This document shows, one piece after another, positions 16,897 through 25,644 of a stretch of 64,000 nucleotides of DNA. Numbering within the stretch: the stretch's first letter is position 1; each line of letters begins with the position of its first letter. A program made the position numbers and the translations under genes. The notes beneath the pieces were generated by a model. It was given only the letters and a program-made list of their open reading frames with translations. It searched no databases and was not told the DNA's origin. The DNA is from AP-15 sp963795485 (GTDB taxonomy: Bacteria > Pseudomonadota > Alphaproteobacteria > ATCC43930 > CGMCC-115725). The stretch covers positions 806,001 to 870,000 of the forward strand of contig CAWCIL010000006.1 in the NCBI GenBank assembly GCA_963795485.1, given 5' to 3'.

Positions 16897-17299
16897 ATGC
16901 AGAGCCAGGAACGCCAGGAACGCAAAATCCAAGCGCCGCAGCCCAACCTCGAAACCAAGGCATTTTGGGCCGCCGCCTCGGAAGGCAAGCTGATGGTGGG
17001 GAAATGCAGCGCCTGCGGCAAGAACTCATTATTATCCGCGCATGCACTGCCCGTTCTGCTTCAGAGACCGAACCGAATTGCAGCAAGTTTCAGGCAACGG
17101 CACGATTTATACTTACAGCGTGATGCGCCGCGCGCCGATCCCCTATGCGATCGCCTACGTGACCCTGGCCGAGGGGCCGACGATGATGACCAACATCGTC
17201 GATTGCGACCTCGACCAGATCCGCATCGGCCAGCCGGTGAAGCTGGTCTTCAAGCCCAGCGAAGGCGGCCCGCCGGTGCCGATGTTCACTCCGGCGTAA
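16897..17299 (+). CDS. DUF35 (rubredoxin-like zinc ribbon + OB-fold) protein, one frameshift
   Basis: About 134 residues. The N-terminal helix (QPNLETKAFWAAASEGKL) leads into a four-cysteine zinc ribbon, KCSACGKNSYYPRMHCPFC once one extra T near 17029 is removed, and an OB-fold (GNGTIYTYSVMRRAPIPYAI; LDQIRIGQPVKLVFKP). DUF35 proteins bind thiolase-fold partners and acyl-CoA and are needed for their activity. The gene begins 5 bases after the thiolase stop, which supports a complex. Uncorrected, the frame diverges after KNS. The insertion is probably a sequencing error. Confidence 0.8.
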
Positions 17300-17310
17300 A
17301 GGGACGCTGC

Positions 17311-17544
17311 ATGAGCTGGCGAGAGCGGATCGTTATTGATGCGAAGATCCATCATGGCGATCCCTGCATCAAAGGTACTCGAGTTCCGGTCAGCGTGATC
17401 ATCGGCAGCATTGCTGAAGGCGATACGGCTGAGAAGGTCATTGCCTCGTGGCCGCAACTCACTGGAGAGGACGTAAAGGCTGCTCTGAGGTTCGCAGCAG
17501 AGGCGGTAAACAACGCTGATTTCATTCCCTTTTACTCAGTCTAA
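17311..17544 (+). CDS. DUF433 antitoxin-like protein
   Basis: A 77-residue DUF433 protein with the characteristic HHGDPCIKGTRVPVSVIIGS segment and a following helix-turn-helix-like half (TAEKVIASWPQLTGEDVKAA). DUF433 proteins are small DNA-binding candidates usually encoded just upstream of a DUF5615 PIN-like gene, as here, and the pair is thought to be a toxin-antitoxin module. The ATG has AAAGGGA eight bases upstream. It starts 11 bases after the DUF35 stop but is functionally unrelated to it; GC is lower than in the flanking genes, as expected of a mobile module. Confidence 0.85.
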   Translation: MSWRERIVIDAKIHHGDPCIKGTRVPVSVIIGSIAEGDTAEKVIASWPQLTGEDVKAALRFAAEAVNNADFIPFYSV

Positions 17545-17633
17545 CTGCCGCGCGGATGAAGTCGCGGGTGATCAGGGGCATAACTCGGCCCGCTCCTCAG
17601 AAACACGCGGAATCATCCAGGCCTACACCCCGT

Positions 17634-18008
17634 GTGGCAAATGTACGGGTGAAGGTAGACGAAGACCTGCCGCGCCAGATCGTCGACATGCTGAGCATGC
17701 AAGGTCACGACGCGGTATCGGTGCTCGGTCAGGGATGGCAGGGCGCGTCTGATGAAGTCCTTTGGCCGAGGATACAGGCTGAAGGTCGCTGGCTGATTAC
17801 AGGGGACAAGGGGTTTGCTGATCTGCGCCGCCATCCGCCCGGCACTCATGCCGGAGTGATCTTGCTGAGGCCCGAGGTCGAGAGCCGTGCCGCCTATGTG
17901 CAGCTTGCCGCAGCCGCGTTTGAGCGGCTGGACCTTGATCATCTCGTAGGCGCTGTCATTGTAGTGACCAATCGGGGCGTTCGGATCCGCCGGGCGCCCA
18001 GTTCCTGA
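17634..18008 (+). CDS. DUF5615 PIN-like protein, putative toxin
   Basis: About 124 residues of the DUF5615/Mut7-C PIN-like family. Acidic residues expected for metal binding are present in VKVDEDLPRQIVDML at the N-terminus and WLITGDKGFADLRRHP in the centre; a hydrophobic strand VGAVIVVTNRGVRIRR closes the fold. The start is uncertain: GTG 17634 is used, GTG 17649 would give the more typical short opening, and an ATG exists at 17556. It follows the DUF433 gene and probably encodes the ribonuclease half of the pair. Toxicity is inferred from the family. Confidence 0.75.
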   Translation: MANVRVKVDEDLPRQIVDMLSMQGHDAVSVLGQGWQGASDEVLWPRIQAEGRWLITGDKGFADLRRHPPGTHAGVILLRPEVESRAAYVQLAAAAFERLDLDHLVGAVIVVTNRGVRIRRAPSS

Positions 18009-18038
18009 TCAAGCAGACGCAGTCGAGAGGAGACAATT

Positions 18039-18824
18039 TTGGACACGCTCGAAGCAAACCTTGCGAACCAGCCTGCCCACATCAGCCCCGAGGAATGGAG
18101 GGTGCGGGTCGATCTCGCCGCCTGCTACCGGCTGATCCGGCATTTCGGCTGGGACGATCTGGTGCTGACGCACAATTCGGCGCGGGTGCCGGGCACGACC
18201 GACCAGATGCTGATCAATCCCTCCGGGTTGATGTTCGACGAGATCACCGCCTCGAACCTGCTCAAGGTAGACATTTTCGACGGTCATCTGATCGAGCCCT
18301 CCGAATACGAGCCGATCAACGCCGGCGTCGTGATCCACGGCGCCATCTACATGGGACGGCCCGATGTCGAATGCGTCGTCCACACCCACACCGAGGCCGA
18401 TATCGCGGTCGGCGCGCTCGAGGAAGGGCTGCTGCCGCTCAGCCAGTGGGCGATGCGGTTCTACAACCGGCTCGGCTACCATGATTACGAGGGTGTCTCG
18501 CTGGAGATGGACGAGCGCGAGCGGCTGCAACACGACATCGCCCAGCACCCGGTGCTGGTGCTGCGCAACCACGGCCTGCTCGCGACCGGGCGCAACGTCG
18601 CCGAGGCGTTTTCGCTGACTTATCATTTCGAGCGCTCGGCCGAGGCGCAGCTGAAGATCATGGCCGCGGTCGCCGCCGGCGCCAAGATGGTGGTGCCGTC
18701 GCCCGACACCTGCGAGCGCCAGGCCGCGCAGTTTGCCGGCAATATGCCGCGCCTCCAGGGCCAGCGCGAATGGCCGGCCTTGCTGCGTCTCGCCGACCGG
18801 CTCGACCCGAGCTACCAGAACTAA
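18039..18824 (+). CDS. class II aldolase/adducin family protein
   Basis: A 261-residue class II aldolase-fold protein. The zinc histidines are in CVVHTHTEADIAVGALEEG (two) and VLVLRNHGLLATGRNVAEAF (one); the substrate-phosphate loop reads THNSARVPGTTDQMLINPSG. Members are Zn-dependent aldolases or epimerases of small sugar phosphates and hydroxyacids, and many adducin-type members act on unphosphorylated hydroxy-keto acids. The start is a TTG with GAGGAG six bases before it. A 9-bp stem follows the stop and probably ends transcription. The reaction here is unknown. Confidence 0.85.
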   Translation: MDTLEANLANQPAHISPEEWRVRVDLAACYRLIRHFGWDDLVLTHNSARVPGTTDQMLINPSGLMFDEITASNLLKVDIFDGHLIEPSEYEPINAGVVIHGAIYMGRPDVECVVHTHTEADIAVGALEEGLLPLSQWAMRFYNRLGYHDYEGVSLEMDERERLQHDIAQHPVLVLRNHGLLATGRNVAEAFSLTYHFERSAEAQLKIMAAVAAGAKMVVPSPDTCERQAAQFAGNMPRLQGQREWPALLRLADRLDPSYQN

Positions 18825-18836
18825 GGTTCGTTCTTG

Positions 18837-18863
18837 ATCGGCGCGGGGCCAGCTCGCGCCGAT
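18837..18863 (+). terminator. hairpin terminator after the aldolase gene
   Basis: A perfect 9-bp stem, ATCGGCGCG paired with CGCGCCGAT around a 9-base loop, lies 12 bases after the aldolase stop. The T-tract that follows is weak (TTTCGC), so termination may be partial. Confidence 0.5.
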
Positions 18864-19037
18864 TTCGCCCGCTCCCGAGTAAAATCAACGCCATAAGCCT
18901 GGACGGCAAAAGCTGAGTCGGGTAGCCGGGGCCAAGCGTCGCGATGGCGCTTTCGTTCGCAGCTGAAAGCCGGGGCCGGCCCCGGCGACGACGGACAAGC
19001 GACGGTGCGGCCGGTCGAACGGCGCGCGGATTACTCT

Positions 19038-19066
19038 TTGACAAGCATTGCCGCGGCGGCTAGACT
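19038..19066 (+). promoter_or_regulatory. sigma-70-like promoter for the secreted repeat protein
   Basis: TTGACA at 19038-19043 and TAGACT at 19061-19066 are separated by 17 bases, ahead of a short AT-rich leader (AGTTAACAACTAATTAACAA). The repeat-protein gene starts about 60 bases downstream with GGGGAGA as ribosome-binding site. The rest of the 310-bp gap from 18825 holds no gene. Confidence 0.55.
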
Positions 19067-19134
19067 GCGCGAATAGTTAACAACTAATTAACAAACCCGC
19101 GGCGCGGTCGGCACAGAACATTGGGGAGACGGCG

Positions 19135-22078
19135 ATGGCCGGCACCATCTACAGCGGCACTTACACGACGCTGATCGCTCTGAGCAATCCGGCGACGCAG
19201 CGCACGGCGACCGTGACCGGCAAAATCACCAACGTCAGCGGCCAGGGCATTTTCGGCAACGCCGACTTTGCCTGGACCGTCGACAATCGCGGCACGATCG
19301 AGGCCACGGGGAGCACGTCTGGCTTCGGGATCCAGCTGTTGGCGGGTGGGACCATCGACAATCTGGTCACCGGCTCGGTCACCCCGAGCGGGGTCAGCGG
19401 CGAGGCGCTGATCGCCGGGTACAGCGACGGCATCCTGATCGAGTTTGCCCCCGGTATCGTCACCAATCTCGGCGAGATCGAGGGCACCGGCGCCAACGGC
19501 ATCGGGATCGACATGAACGCCGGCGGCAGCGTCGTCAATGGCTCGGCCGCGGCGACGAGCGCGCTGATCTCGGGCGTCAGCAACGCGGTGCTGGTTGGCG
19601 GTGGCGTCGGCGCGGTGACCAATTTCGGCACGATCGCGAGCGCGGATTCTCATACGACCGTCTTTTTGAAAGCGGGCGGAAGCGTCGCGAACGGCAGCAG
19701 CACCTCGACGACGGCGCTGATCAGCAACACCGGCAGCGCCAACGGGGTCTATGTCGGCTACGGCGCCGGCACGGTGACCAATTTCGGCACGGTCAAGGGC
19801 GGCAGCGACGGGGTGTTCTTGGACGATGGCGGCCGGGTCGCCAACGGCCGGAGCGGCTCGACCGCCGGGCTGATCGTCGGCACCACTGGAGGCGCCATCG
19901 CAATCGCCGGAACCACCGGCACCGTCGTCAATTTCGGCACGCTGGAGAATGCGGGCAGCCTCGCCAATGTCGCCCTGCTCGAAGGCGGCTCGGTCAGCAA
20001 CGGCGCCGCCGGAGCGACGGGCGCCTCGATCACCGGCCCCGGAACCGGCATCTACATCAACAATGCGCCCGGCACCGTGACCAATTTCGGTAAAATCATC
20101 AGCACTTCCGCCGCCAGCGGAAATGGCATCGTTACCGAGCACGGCGGGAGCATCACGAATTTCGGGACGGTCCAGAATACCAGCACGAACGCGGCGATTT
20201 ATCTCCACGCAGGCGGCAGCGTTACCAACAGCAGAACCGGCGTCAGCGTCGGATTGATCTCGGGCGACGGAAACGGCATCGCCTTCCGCGGCGGCGTCGG
20301 GACGGTCACGAACTCCGGTTCGATCAAGAGCTCCGCGGAAAACGGGGTCTACCTGAACGGCGGCGGCACCGTAACGAACCAGGCCGGCGGGCTGATTGCC
20401 GGGCATCTCGACGGCATCTACAACCGCGGCGTCGCGGTCAGCGTCGTCAATGCCGGTTTGATCGAGACCACCGGCACCCTTGACGGCATCTACCTGCGCG
20501 GCGGCGGCAGCGTCACCAACAACGCCGGGGCGACGATCGCCGGCAGCGCCGCCGGAGTGGCGCTCGGCCAGGCAGGCGGCGTCGTGACCAATAGCGGGAT
20601 CATCAAGGGCGTGATCGGCTTCTATGGCGGAATCCACCACGAGGGCAATACCACCCTGATCAATTTCGGTACGGTCGCCAGCACCTCGACGGCGACGGGC
20701 GCCGTGGCGGTTCAGATGGGCAGCAGCGTCGGCACCAAGGCGCTGGTGGTCGAAAAGGGGGCGGTGTTTACCGGGCTGGTCGAGGGCGGCGGGCGGGGCG
20801 AGATCGAATTTGCCGCCGCCGGCACCGCGGCGATGGGCGCCAATATTTCCGGCTTCAATACCGTCGCGTTGGCCAATGGCGGGGCCGACAGCCTGACCCT
20901 GGCAAACGCCAATTTTACCGGTGTCAACGGTCGGATCACGGTGATCGGCGGCGACGACGGCAATACGGTCAACGCCTCCACGGTGACGACCGGGCAGCTG
21001 ACTATCGACGGCGGCGCCGGCGCCGATGTCCTGACTGGTAGCGCCAATGGCGAGCACGATTTTCGTGTTCACCGCGGCGACGCTGACCGCGGCGGATAAG
21101 ATCACCGGCACCGGCTACAACAACGAGCTCGAGGTCACGACCCCCGGCACCATCGCGGTCGCCGGGGTGACCGCTGTTCAGATCTACCGGCTCGCCAATG
21201 GCGGGGCGAACAGCCTGACCTTGACCAATGCGAACTTCACCGACGTGCTCGCCAGGCCGATCAACATTTACGGCGGCACCGGCGGCAATACCATCAATGG
21301 CTCCGGGTTGACCGGCACCACCGACAATCTCGACATTTACGGCGGCGCCGGGGCGGATGTGCTGAAGGGGGGCGCCGGCAACGATATTTTCGTCTTCACC
21401 GCGGCGAACCTGACCAAGACCGACACGGTCAGCGGCGGCGGCGGCAATAACGAATTGCTGATGACGACGGCCGGCGCGATCGCCGCCAATGGGGTCAGCG
21501 AGGTCGAAACTTATGTGCTGGCTGACGGTGCCGCCAATACCCTGAGTCTCGCCGCCGCCAATTTTGCCGTTGCCGGCTCGACGATCACGGTCTCCGACGG
21601 CAACAACGGCAACACGGTCAGCGCCGCGGGCGTGGCCGCACCCGACCGCATCGTCGTCTACGCCGGCGGCGGCGCCGATGTCCTGACCGGCGGCGCCGGG
21701 AATGACGTCTTCTACGCCGGCGGCGACACCACGATGACCGGCGGGGCTGGCGCCAATCTGTTTGTCTTTTCGGCGGCCGGCAGCAACACGATCGCCGATT
21801 TCACCGCGTCGGCGAGCAATGAGATGGAGTTTGTCAGCGGCTCGGGCTTTGTCCTGCCGGGCGCCACCGCGACGCCGAAGCCGCTCGGCAGCCTGTTCGT
21901 GCAGGATGCCGCCGGAAGCTTTACCGCCGCCACCGAGCACTTCGCTTATGGCACGACCAATGGCAACCTCTACTACTCGGCCAGCGGCGCCACCGCCGGC
22001 GAGGAGCTGGTAACACATTTGACCGGCGATCCGACGTTGAGCGCGTCGCAGATCTCGCACCTGCTGTTCGTCACCTGA
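19135..22078 (+). CDS. large secreted beta-strand-repeat/RTX calcium-binding protein, one frameshift
   Basis: A protein of about 980 residues once one extra base near 21050-21054 is removed (DVLTGSANGSTIFVFTAATL). Residues 1-560 consist of about ten to twelve degenerate 45-60 residue repeats, each with a core like GTVTNFGTI plus a GGSVTN-type turn (VTNLGEI, VTNFGTV, VVNFGTL, VTNSGSI and so on), expected to form a parallel beta-helix. Residues 600-900 alternate VFTAANL-type segments with RTX turns (GGAGADVLKGGAGNDIFVF; GGGADVLTGGAGNDVF). There is no N-terminal signal peptide, and the end SQISHLLFVT fits a C-terminal type I secretion signal. It is likely a surface adhesin or matrix protein. No secretion genes lie nearby. 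Confidence 0.85.
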
Positions 22079-23447
22079 GGAGCTCGGCGGCGATCTCTGC
22101 GATCACCGGCTCCCAGCTTCGCTCGGCGGATTGGCGGAAGAGGCGCGCGCTCGGGTACCACGGGCTGTCGGCGCGGTCGAGCAGCCAGCGCCAGTCGGGC
22201 GCGTAGGGCAGCATGATCCATACCGGCTTGCCCATCGCACCGGCGAGGTGGGCGACCGCGGTGTCAACCGAGACCACCAGCTCGAGGCCTTCGAGGATCG
22301 CCATCGTGTCGGCGAAATCGCGGATTTCGGGGCCGAGGTTCAATAGCGGCGCACGTCCCCAATACTGGGCGATCTCGGCCTGCGCCGGACCTTTCTGCAA
22401 CGACACCAGTGCGACGCCCGGCAGTGCCGCCAATGGCGCCAAGGCGGCGAGCCGGATCGAACGCCGCAGATCGTTGCGGTGGGTCGGGCGCCCGGCCCAG
22501 ACGATGCCGATGCGCCGGTAGCCGCGCGGCAGCAATCCCCACAGCCGCTCGACCCAGACGGCGAATTTGGCGGCATCGGCGCGCAGGTAGGGCGCCGCCG
22601 CTGGGATCGTCTCCAGCCGCGTGCTGGCCAGACGCGGCAGGCTCGATAACGGGCAGAAGGCGGCGAAATCCGGCGCCCGGCGCCAATGGTCGAACATCGT
22701 GCCCACACCCGGCAGCTGTGCCATGACCGGCTGCAATTCGCTGCTGCAGGCGAGTGCGATGTCGGGGCAGCGCGCCGCCGCCCATGGGATGTAGCGGGCG
22801 AACTGGATCGCGTCGCCGTAGCCCTGGTCGGCGATCAGCAGCAGGGTCCGGCCGCGCCCGAGCGGCATGCCATCCCATTGCGGCCGGTCGCTCGGCGGCA
22901 ACAACGGAGCCACCCCGGCGAGCCCGAAGCGCCACTCGTATTCGTCCCAGCCGCGGGCGAAATCGCCTCGCAGCAGCGAGGCCTCGGCAATAGCGAAATG
23001 GGCTCCGGCAAAACTCGCCTCGATCGCGAGCGCCCGCTCGGCCGCCAGGATCGCGTCGTCGAGATCGAGCCGGTCGTAATGGACGATGCCGAGATTATGG
23101 TGGCAGTGCGGGTCGGCGGGATCGAGCGCTGCGGCCCGCCGGCCGGCGGCCAATGCGTCGTCGAGCCGGCCCAGTGCGCGGCAGACTTCGCAGAAATTGC
23201 GGTGAAACAATGCCGAGCCCGGATCGAGCATGATCGAGCGCTGCATCAACGCCGCCGCCTCGCCGGCCCGGCCGCGCCGATAGGCGAGGATGCCCTGTTG
23301 ATGCACCGCTGCCGGCTCGTCCGGCGCCGCGGCGAGGATGCCGTCGACAATGGCTTGCGCCTCGTCGAGCCGGCCCTGCTGCTCGTGCTCGCTCGCCAGC
23401 GCCAGCAGTGCCGCCAGGTCGGGCCCGACGGCGTCAGTCGATTGCAT
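22071..23447 (-). CDS. TPR-glycosyltransferase family 9-like protein
   Basis: A 458-residue protein. The first half is a run of about five tetratricopeptide repeats (AVHQQGILAYRRGRAGEAA; HHNLGIVHYDRLDLDDAILA). The second half resembles GT9/ADP-heptose-type transferases as found in TPR fusions: LLLIADQGYGDAIQFARYIP, RIGIVWAGRPTHRNDLRRSI and the acceptor/nucleotide loop VVSVDTAVAHLAGAMGKPVW. Such TPR-GT fusions modify proteins or build surface glycans. Its start codon lies inside the end of the upstream TPR-sulfotransferase gene (14-bp overlap), indicating translational coupling, and its 3' end overlaps that of the convergent repeat-protein gene by 8 bp. Confidence 0.8.
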   Translation of the reverse strand: MQSTDAVGPDLAALLALASEHEQQGRLDEAQAIVDGILAAAPDEPAAVHQQGILAYRRGRAGEAAALMQRSIMLDPGSALFHRNFCEVCRALGRLDDALAAGRRAAALDPADPHCHHNLGIVHYDRLDLDDAILAAERALAIEASFAGAHFAIAEASLLRGDFARGWDEYEWRFGLAGVAPLLPPSDRPQWDGMPLGRGRTLLLIADQGYGDAIQFARYIPWAAARCPDIALACSSELQPVMAQLPGVGTMFDHWRRAPDFAAFCPLSSLPRLASTRLETIPAAAPYLRADAAKFAVWVERLWGLLPRGYRRIGIVWAGRPTHRNDLRRSIRLAALAPLAALPGVALVSLQKGPAQAEIAQYWGRAPLLNLGPEIRDFADTMAILEGLELVVSVDTAVAHLAGAMGKPVWIMLPYAPDWRWLLDRADSPWYPSARLFRQSAERSWEPVIAEIAAELLR

Positions 23448-25257
23448 AGCCCAGGCGCTCGATCGCCGGCGTCAGCATGTCGATGACCGGCGCCAATTGC
23501 GCGCGGTAATGGCGCCAGCGATAGCGCGAGCCGTCATAGAGCGGCTCCGTGACCTGGGCATAGCTAGCAGTGCGCGCATAGCGCCGGTTCCGGTGAAAAT
23601 CGAGACAGCGCCGGTCGAATTCCTCGCCGATGAAGTCGAGCATGCGCCGCACGCTCGCCTCCTGCTCGTCGACGATGTCCTCGTAGCGGACCGGCAGATA
23701 GCGCAACGCCAATTGCGCGCGGTAATGCTCGACCAGATCCAGGGTCAACAGATAATGCCGCGCCGCGCTCTCCAGCGCATAGCCGCAATAGAACCCGTGG
23801 GTCAGGTGATTGGAAAACGTTGACAACACGACATCGAGCGGATGGCGCAGCACGTGCAGCAGCGGTGCCTGCGGAAAAATCAGCGCGATCAGCCCCAGAT
23901 GGGTTTCGTTGAGCGGCATCTTGTCGGTGAACCACCGGGTCTCGGGGCCGAGGATGCCGAGCCGGCGCACCCGTTCGAGGTAGTCGTCGCGCAGCGCGTC
24001 GAGCCCGTCGCGACGGTCGCCCATCCACAGCTCGGCCAAGGCCTCGGGATAGGCGAGGGGGCTGTTCAACGCCCGCGGCATCGTCGCCGCCAGCTCGTTG
24101 ACGAATGGCAGCTCGTCGCCGGCGGCGATATGCGGGTGGGCCGACAAGGTCTGCTCGACCAAGGTCGTCCCCGATCGCGGAAATCCCAGGATGAAGATCG
24201 GCTGGGCGATGTCGTCGCGCGGTCGCGCCCGCGGCAGGATCTGCATCCGGGTTTCGCCGAAAAAGCCTTTGAGACGCGAGGCCAGCTGCAATGCCTCGTC
24301 GGCCCGGTAGGCGAGCCCGCTCTCGGCGTGGCACTGGCGCTTGCCCTCGTCAAACGCGGCAAAGGCCTCGTCCCAGCGCCCAAGCCGGTCGAGCAGCCGG
24401 CCCTTTTCCAATAGCTCGCCGGCGCCGAGCCCGCCGCTGCCGCCCGCTGCCGCGCGGTCGAGCACCGCGAGCGCCTCGGCATAGGCGCCGCTGCGGCCGT
24501 GCAACACCGCGCGCGTCAGCAGGATGCTCGGATCATTCGGGGCCAGCGCCTCGGCGCGGCCGAGCAATTCGCCGGCGCGGGCGAAGTTCCGGTCGGCCTC
24601 CTCCATGCGCGACCAGCCGAGCAGGGTCGGCACCACCTCCGGTGCGGCCGCCGCCGATTCCTCGTAGAGCCGGCGCGACTCGGTCATCCGGCCCTGGTTC
24701 TTCAAATTCCAGGCGAGGTTCGCCAATAGGATCGGGTCGCGCTCACGCGACAGCTCGATCACCCGGCGGTAATGGTATTCGCCGGTCTGCGGCCGGTTGG
24801 CCTCGGTCATGACCATGCCGAGGATGTTGTGCGATTGCGGGTTTTCGGGGGCGATGCGCACCCCGTTGCGGGCATGGGTCTCGGCCTCGGCGAGCGCCCC
24901 CTTGGCCAGCAGCAGCAGGCTCAATTCATGCGTTGCCCACAGCGTGTTCGGGTGCAATGCCACGAGGCGGCGCAGCAACGCCTCGGCAGCGGCGGCGCGG
25001 CCGTCGGCCCGGCAGATCCGCCACAGGGTCGAGAGCGCCTCCGGCTGCGCCGGCATCAGCTCCAGCACCTCGCGGCACAGCCGCTCGGCCTCGGCGAGCG
25101 CACCCCGTGCATGCGCGGCTACCGCCTGCTCGACGACCGGCAACAGCGGGGCGCCCGAGCCCGGCGGCGGCAGGCCCGCGACATCGAGGCCGCAGCAGCG
25201 CAGGGTCCTGAGGCCGCTGCCGCACCTGCATGAGGATTGATCCGCCAGCATAGCCAT
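23434..25257 (-). CDS. TPR-sulfotransferase with N-terminal SEC-C-like zinc motif
   Basis: A 607-residue protein. It opens with a short cysteine cluster, SSCRCGSGLRTLRCCG, like the SEC-C zinc finger. Residues 35-320 are tetratricopeptide repeats (HNILGMVMTEANRPQTGEYH; LANLAWNLKNQGRMTESRRL). The C-terminal 280 residues are a sulfotransferase: PAPS loop FILGFPRSGTTLVEQTLSAH, second site LLHVLRHPLDVVLSTFSNHL. Related TPR-sulfotransferases resemble tyrosylprotein sulfotransferases, so a protein substrate is plausible. It is coupled to the TPR-glycosyltransferase by a 14-bp overlap. The start could be ATG 25257 or 25251. Confidence 0.85.
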   Translation of the reverse strand: MAMLADQSSCRCGSGLRTLRCCGLDVAGLPPPGSGAPLLPVVEQAVAAHARGALAEAERLCREVLELMPAQPEALSTLWRICRADGRAAAAEALLRRLVALHPNTLWATHELSLLLLAKGALAEAETHARNGVRIAPENPQSHNILGMVMTEANRPQTGEYHYRRVIELSRERDPILLANLAWNLKNQGRMTESRRLYEESAAAAPEVVPTLLGWSRMEEADRNFARAGELLGRAEALAPNDPSILLTRAVLHGRSGAYAEALAVLDRAAAGGSGGLGAGELLEKGRLLDRLGRWDEAFAAFDEGKRQCHAESGLAYRADEALQLASRLKGFFGETRMQILPRARPRDDIAQPIFILGFPRSGTTLVEQTLSAHPHIAAGDELPFVNELAATMPRALNSPLAYPEALAELWMGDRRDGLDALRDDYLERVRRLGILGPETRWFTDKMPLNETHLGLIALIFPQAPLLHVLRHPLDVVLSTFSNHLTHGFYCGYALESAARHYLLTLDLVEHYRAQLALRYLPVRYEDIVDEQEASVRRMLDFIGEEFDRRCLDFHRNRRYARTASYAQVTEPLYDGSRYRWRHYRAQLAPVIDMLTPAIERLGYAID

Positions 25258-25355
25258 CTACAATCGCGCCGGACCCGATCATTTTGGGTCGGCCCACTCG
25301 GATTTAAAAGGGGAAAACCGGTTTTCGTCAACACGGCCTTGGGCCGGGCGCGGCC

Positions 25356-25490
25356 ATGAGCCCCGCCGAAGTGCTGGCGCTCGCCGCGAAATATCTGCTC
25401 GACCGCGCCCGGCTCGAGCTGGCGCGCGAGGTCGCCGCGGCGGCCTTGGCCGAGGACGCTCGATGCGCCAATGCGCACAGCGTCACTATT
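25356..25490 (+). pseudogene. 5' remnant of a TPR gene
   Basis: From ATG 25356 the first about 43 codons read like the start of a TPR protein (MSPAEVLALAAKYLLDRARL; AAAALAEDARCANAHSV) and then collapse into non-coding, arginine-rich sequence. It is divergent from the TPR-sulfotransferase. The simplest reading is a truncated former neighbour gene whose remainder was deleted. The rest of the 25258-25644 gap holds nothing recognisable. Confidence 0.45.
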
Positions 25491-25644
25491 GCCATTACCG
25501 ATCACACTCGAACAGTCGCGCGCAGGGGGGCGACGAGGCGTTCCTGCCATCGTTCACTGATCAGGCTCGGATCGCCCGGCAGGCCGATTCGCAACCCAAT
25601 CCAACGGGTTGCTGCACTGTGGGAGGCGAGCAGCGCCGCTTCGC

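Noticed and set aside
16897..17299. Programmed ribosomal frameshift in the DUF35 gene
   Set aside because: There is no slippery heptamer or downstream structure, and the same kind of single-base insertion occurs in many unrelated genes here.
19084..21111. A 675-residue minus-strand frame opposite the repeat protein
   Set aside because: Its repetitive sequence is only the mirror of the beta-helix repeats; it has no ribosome-binding site or known motif.
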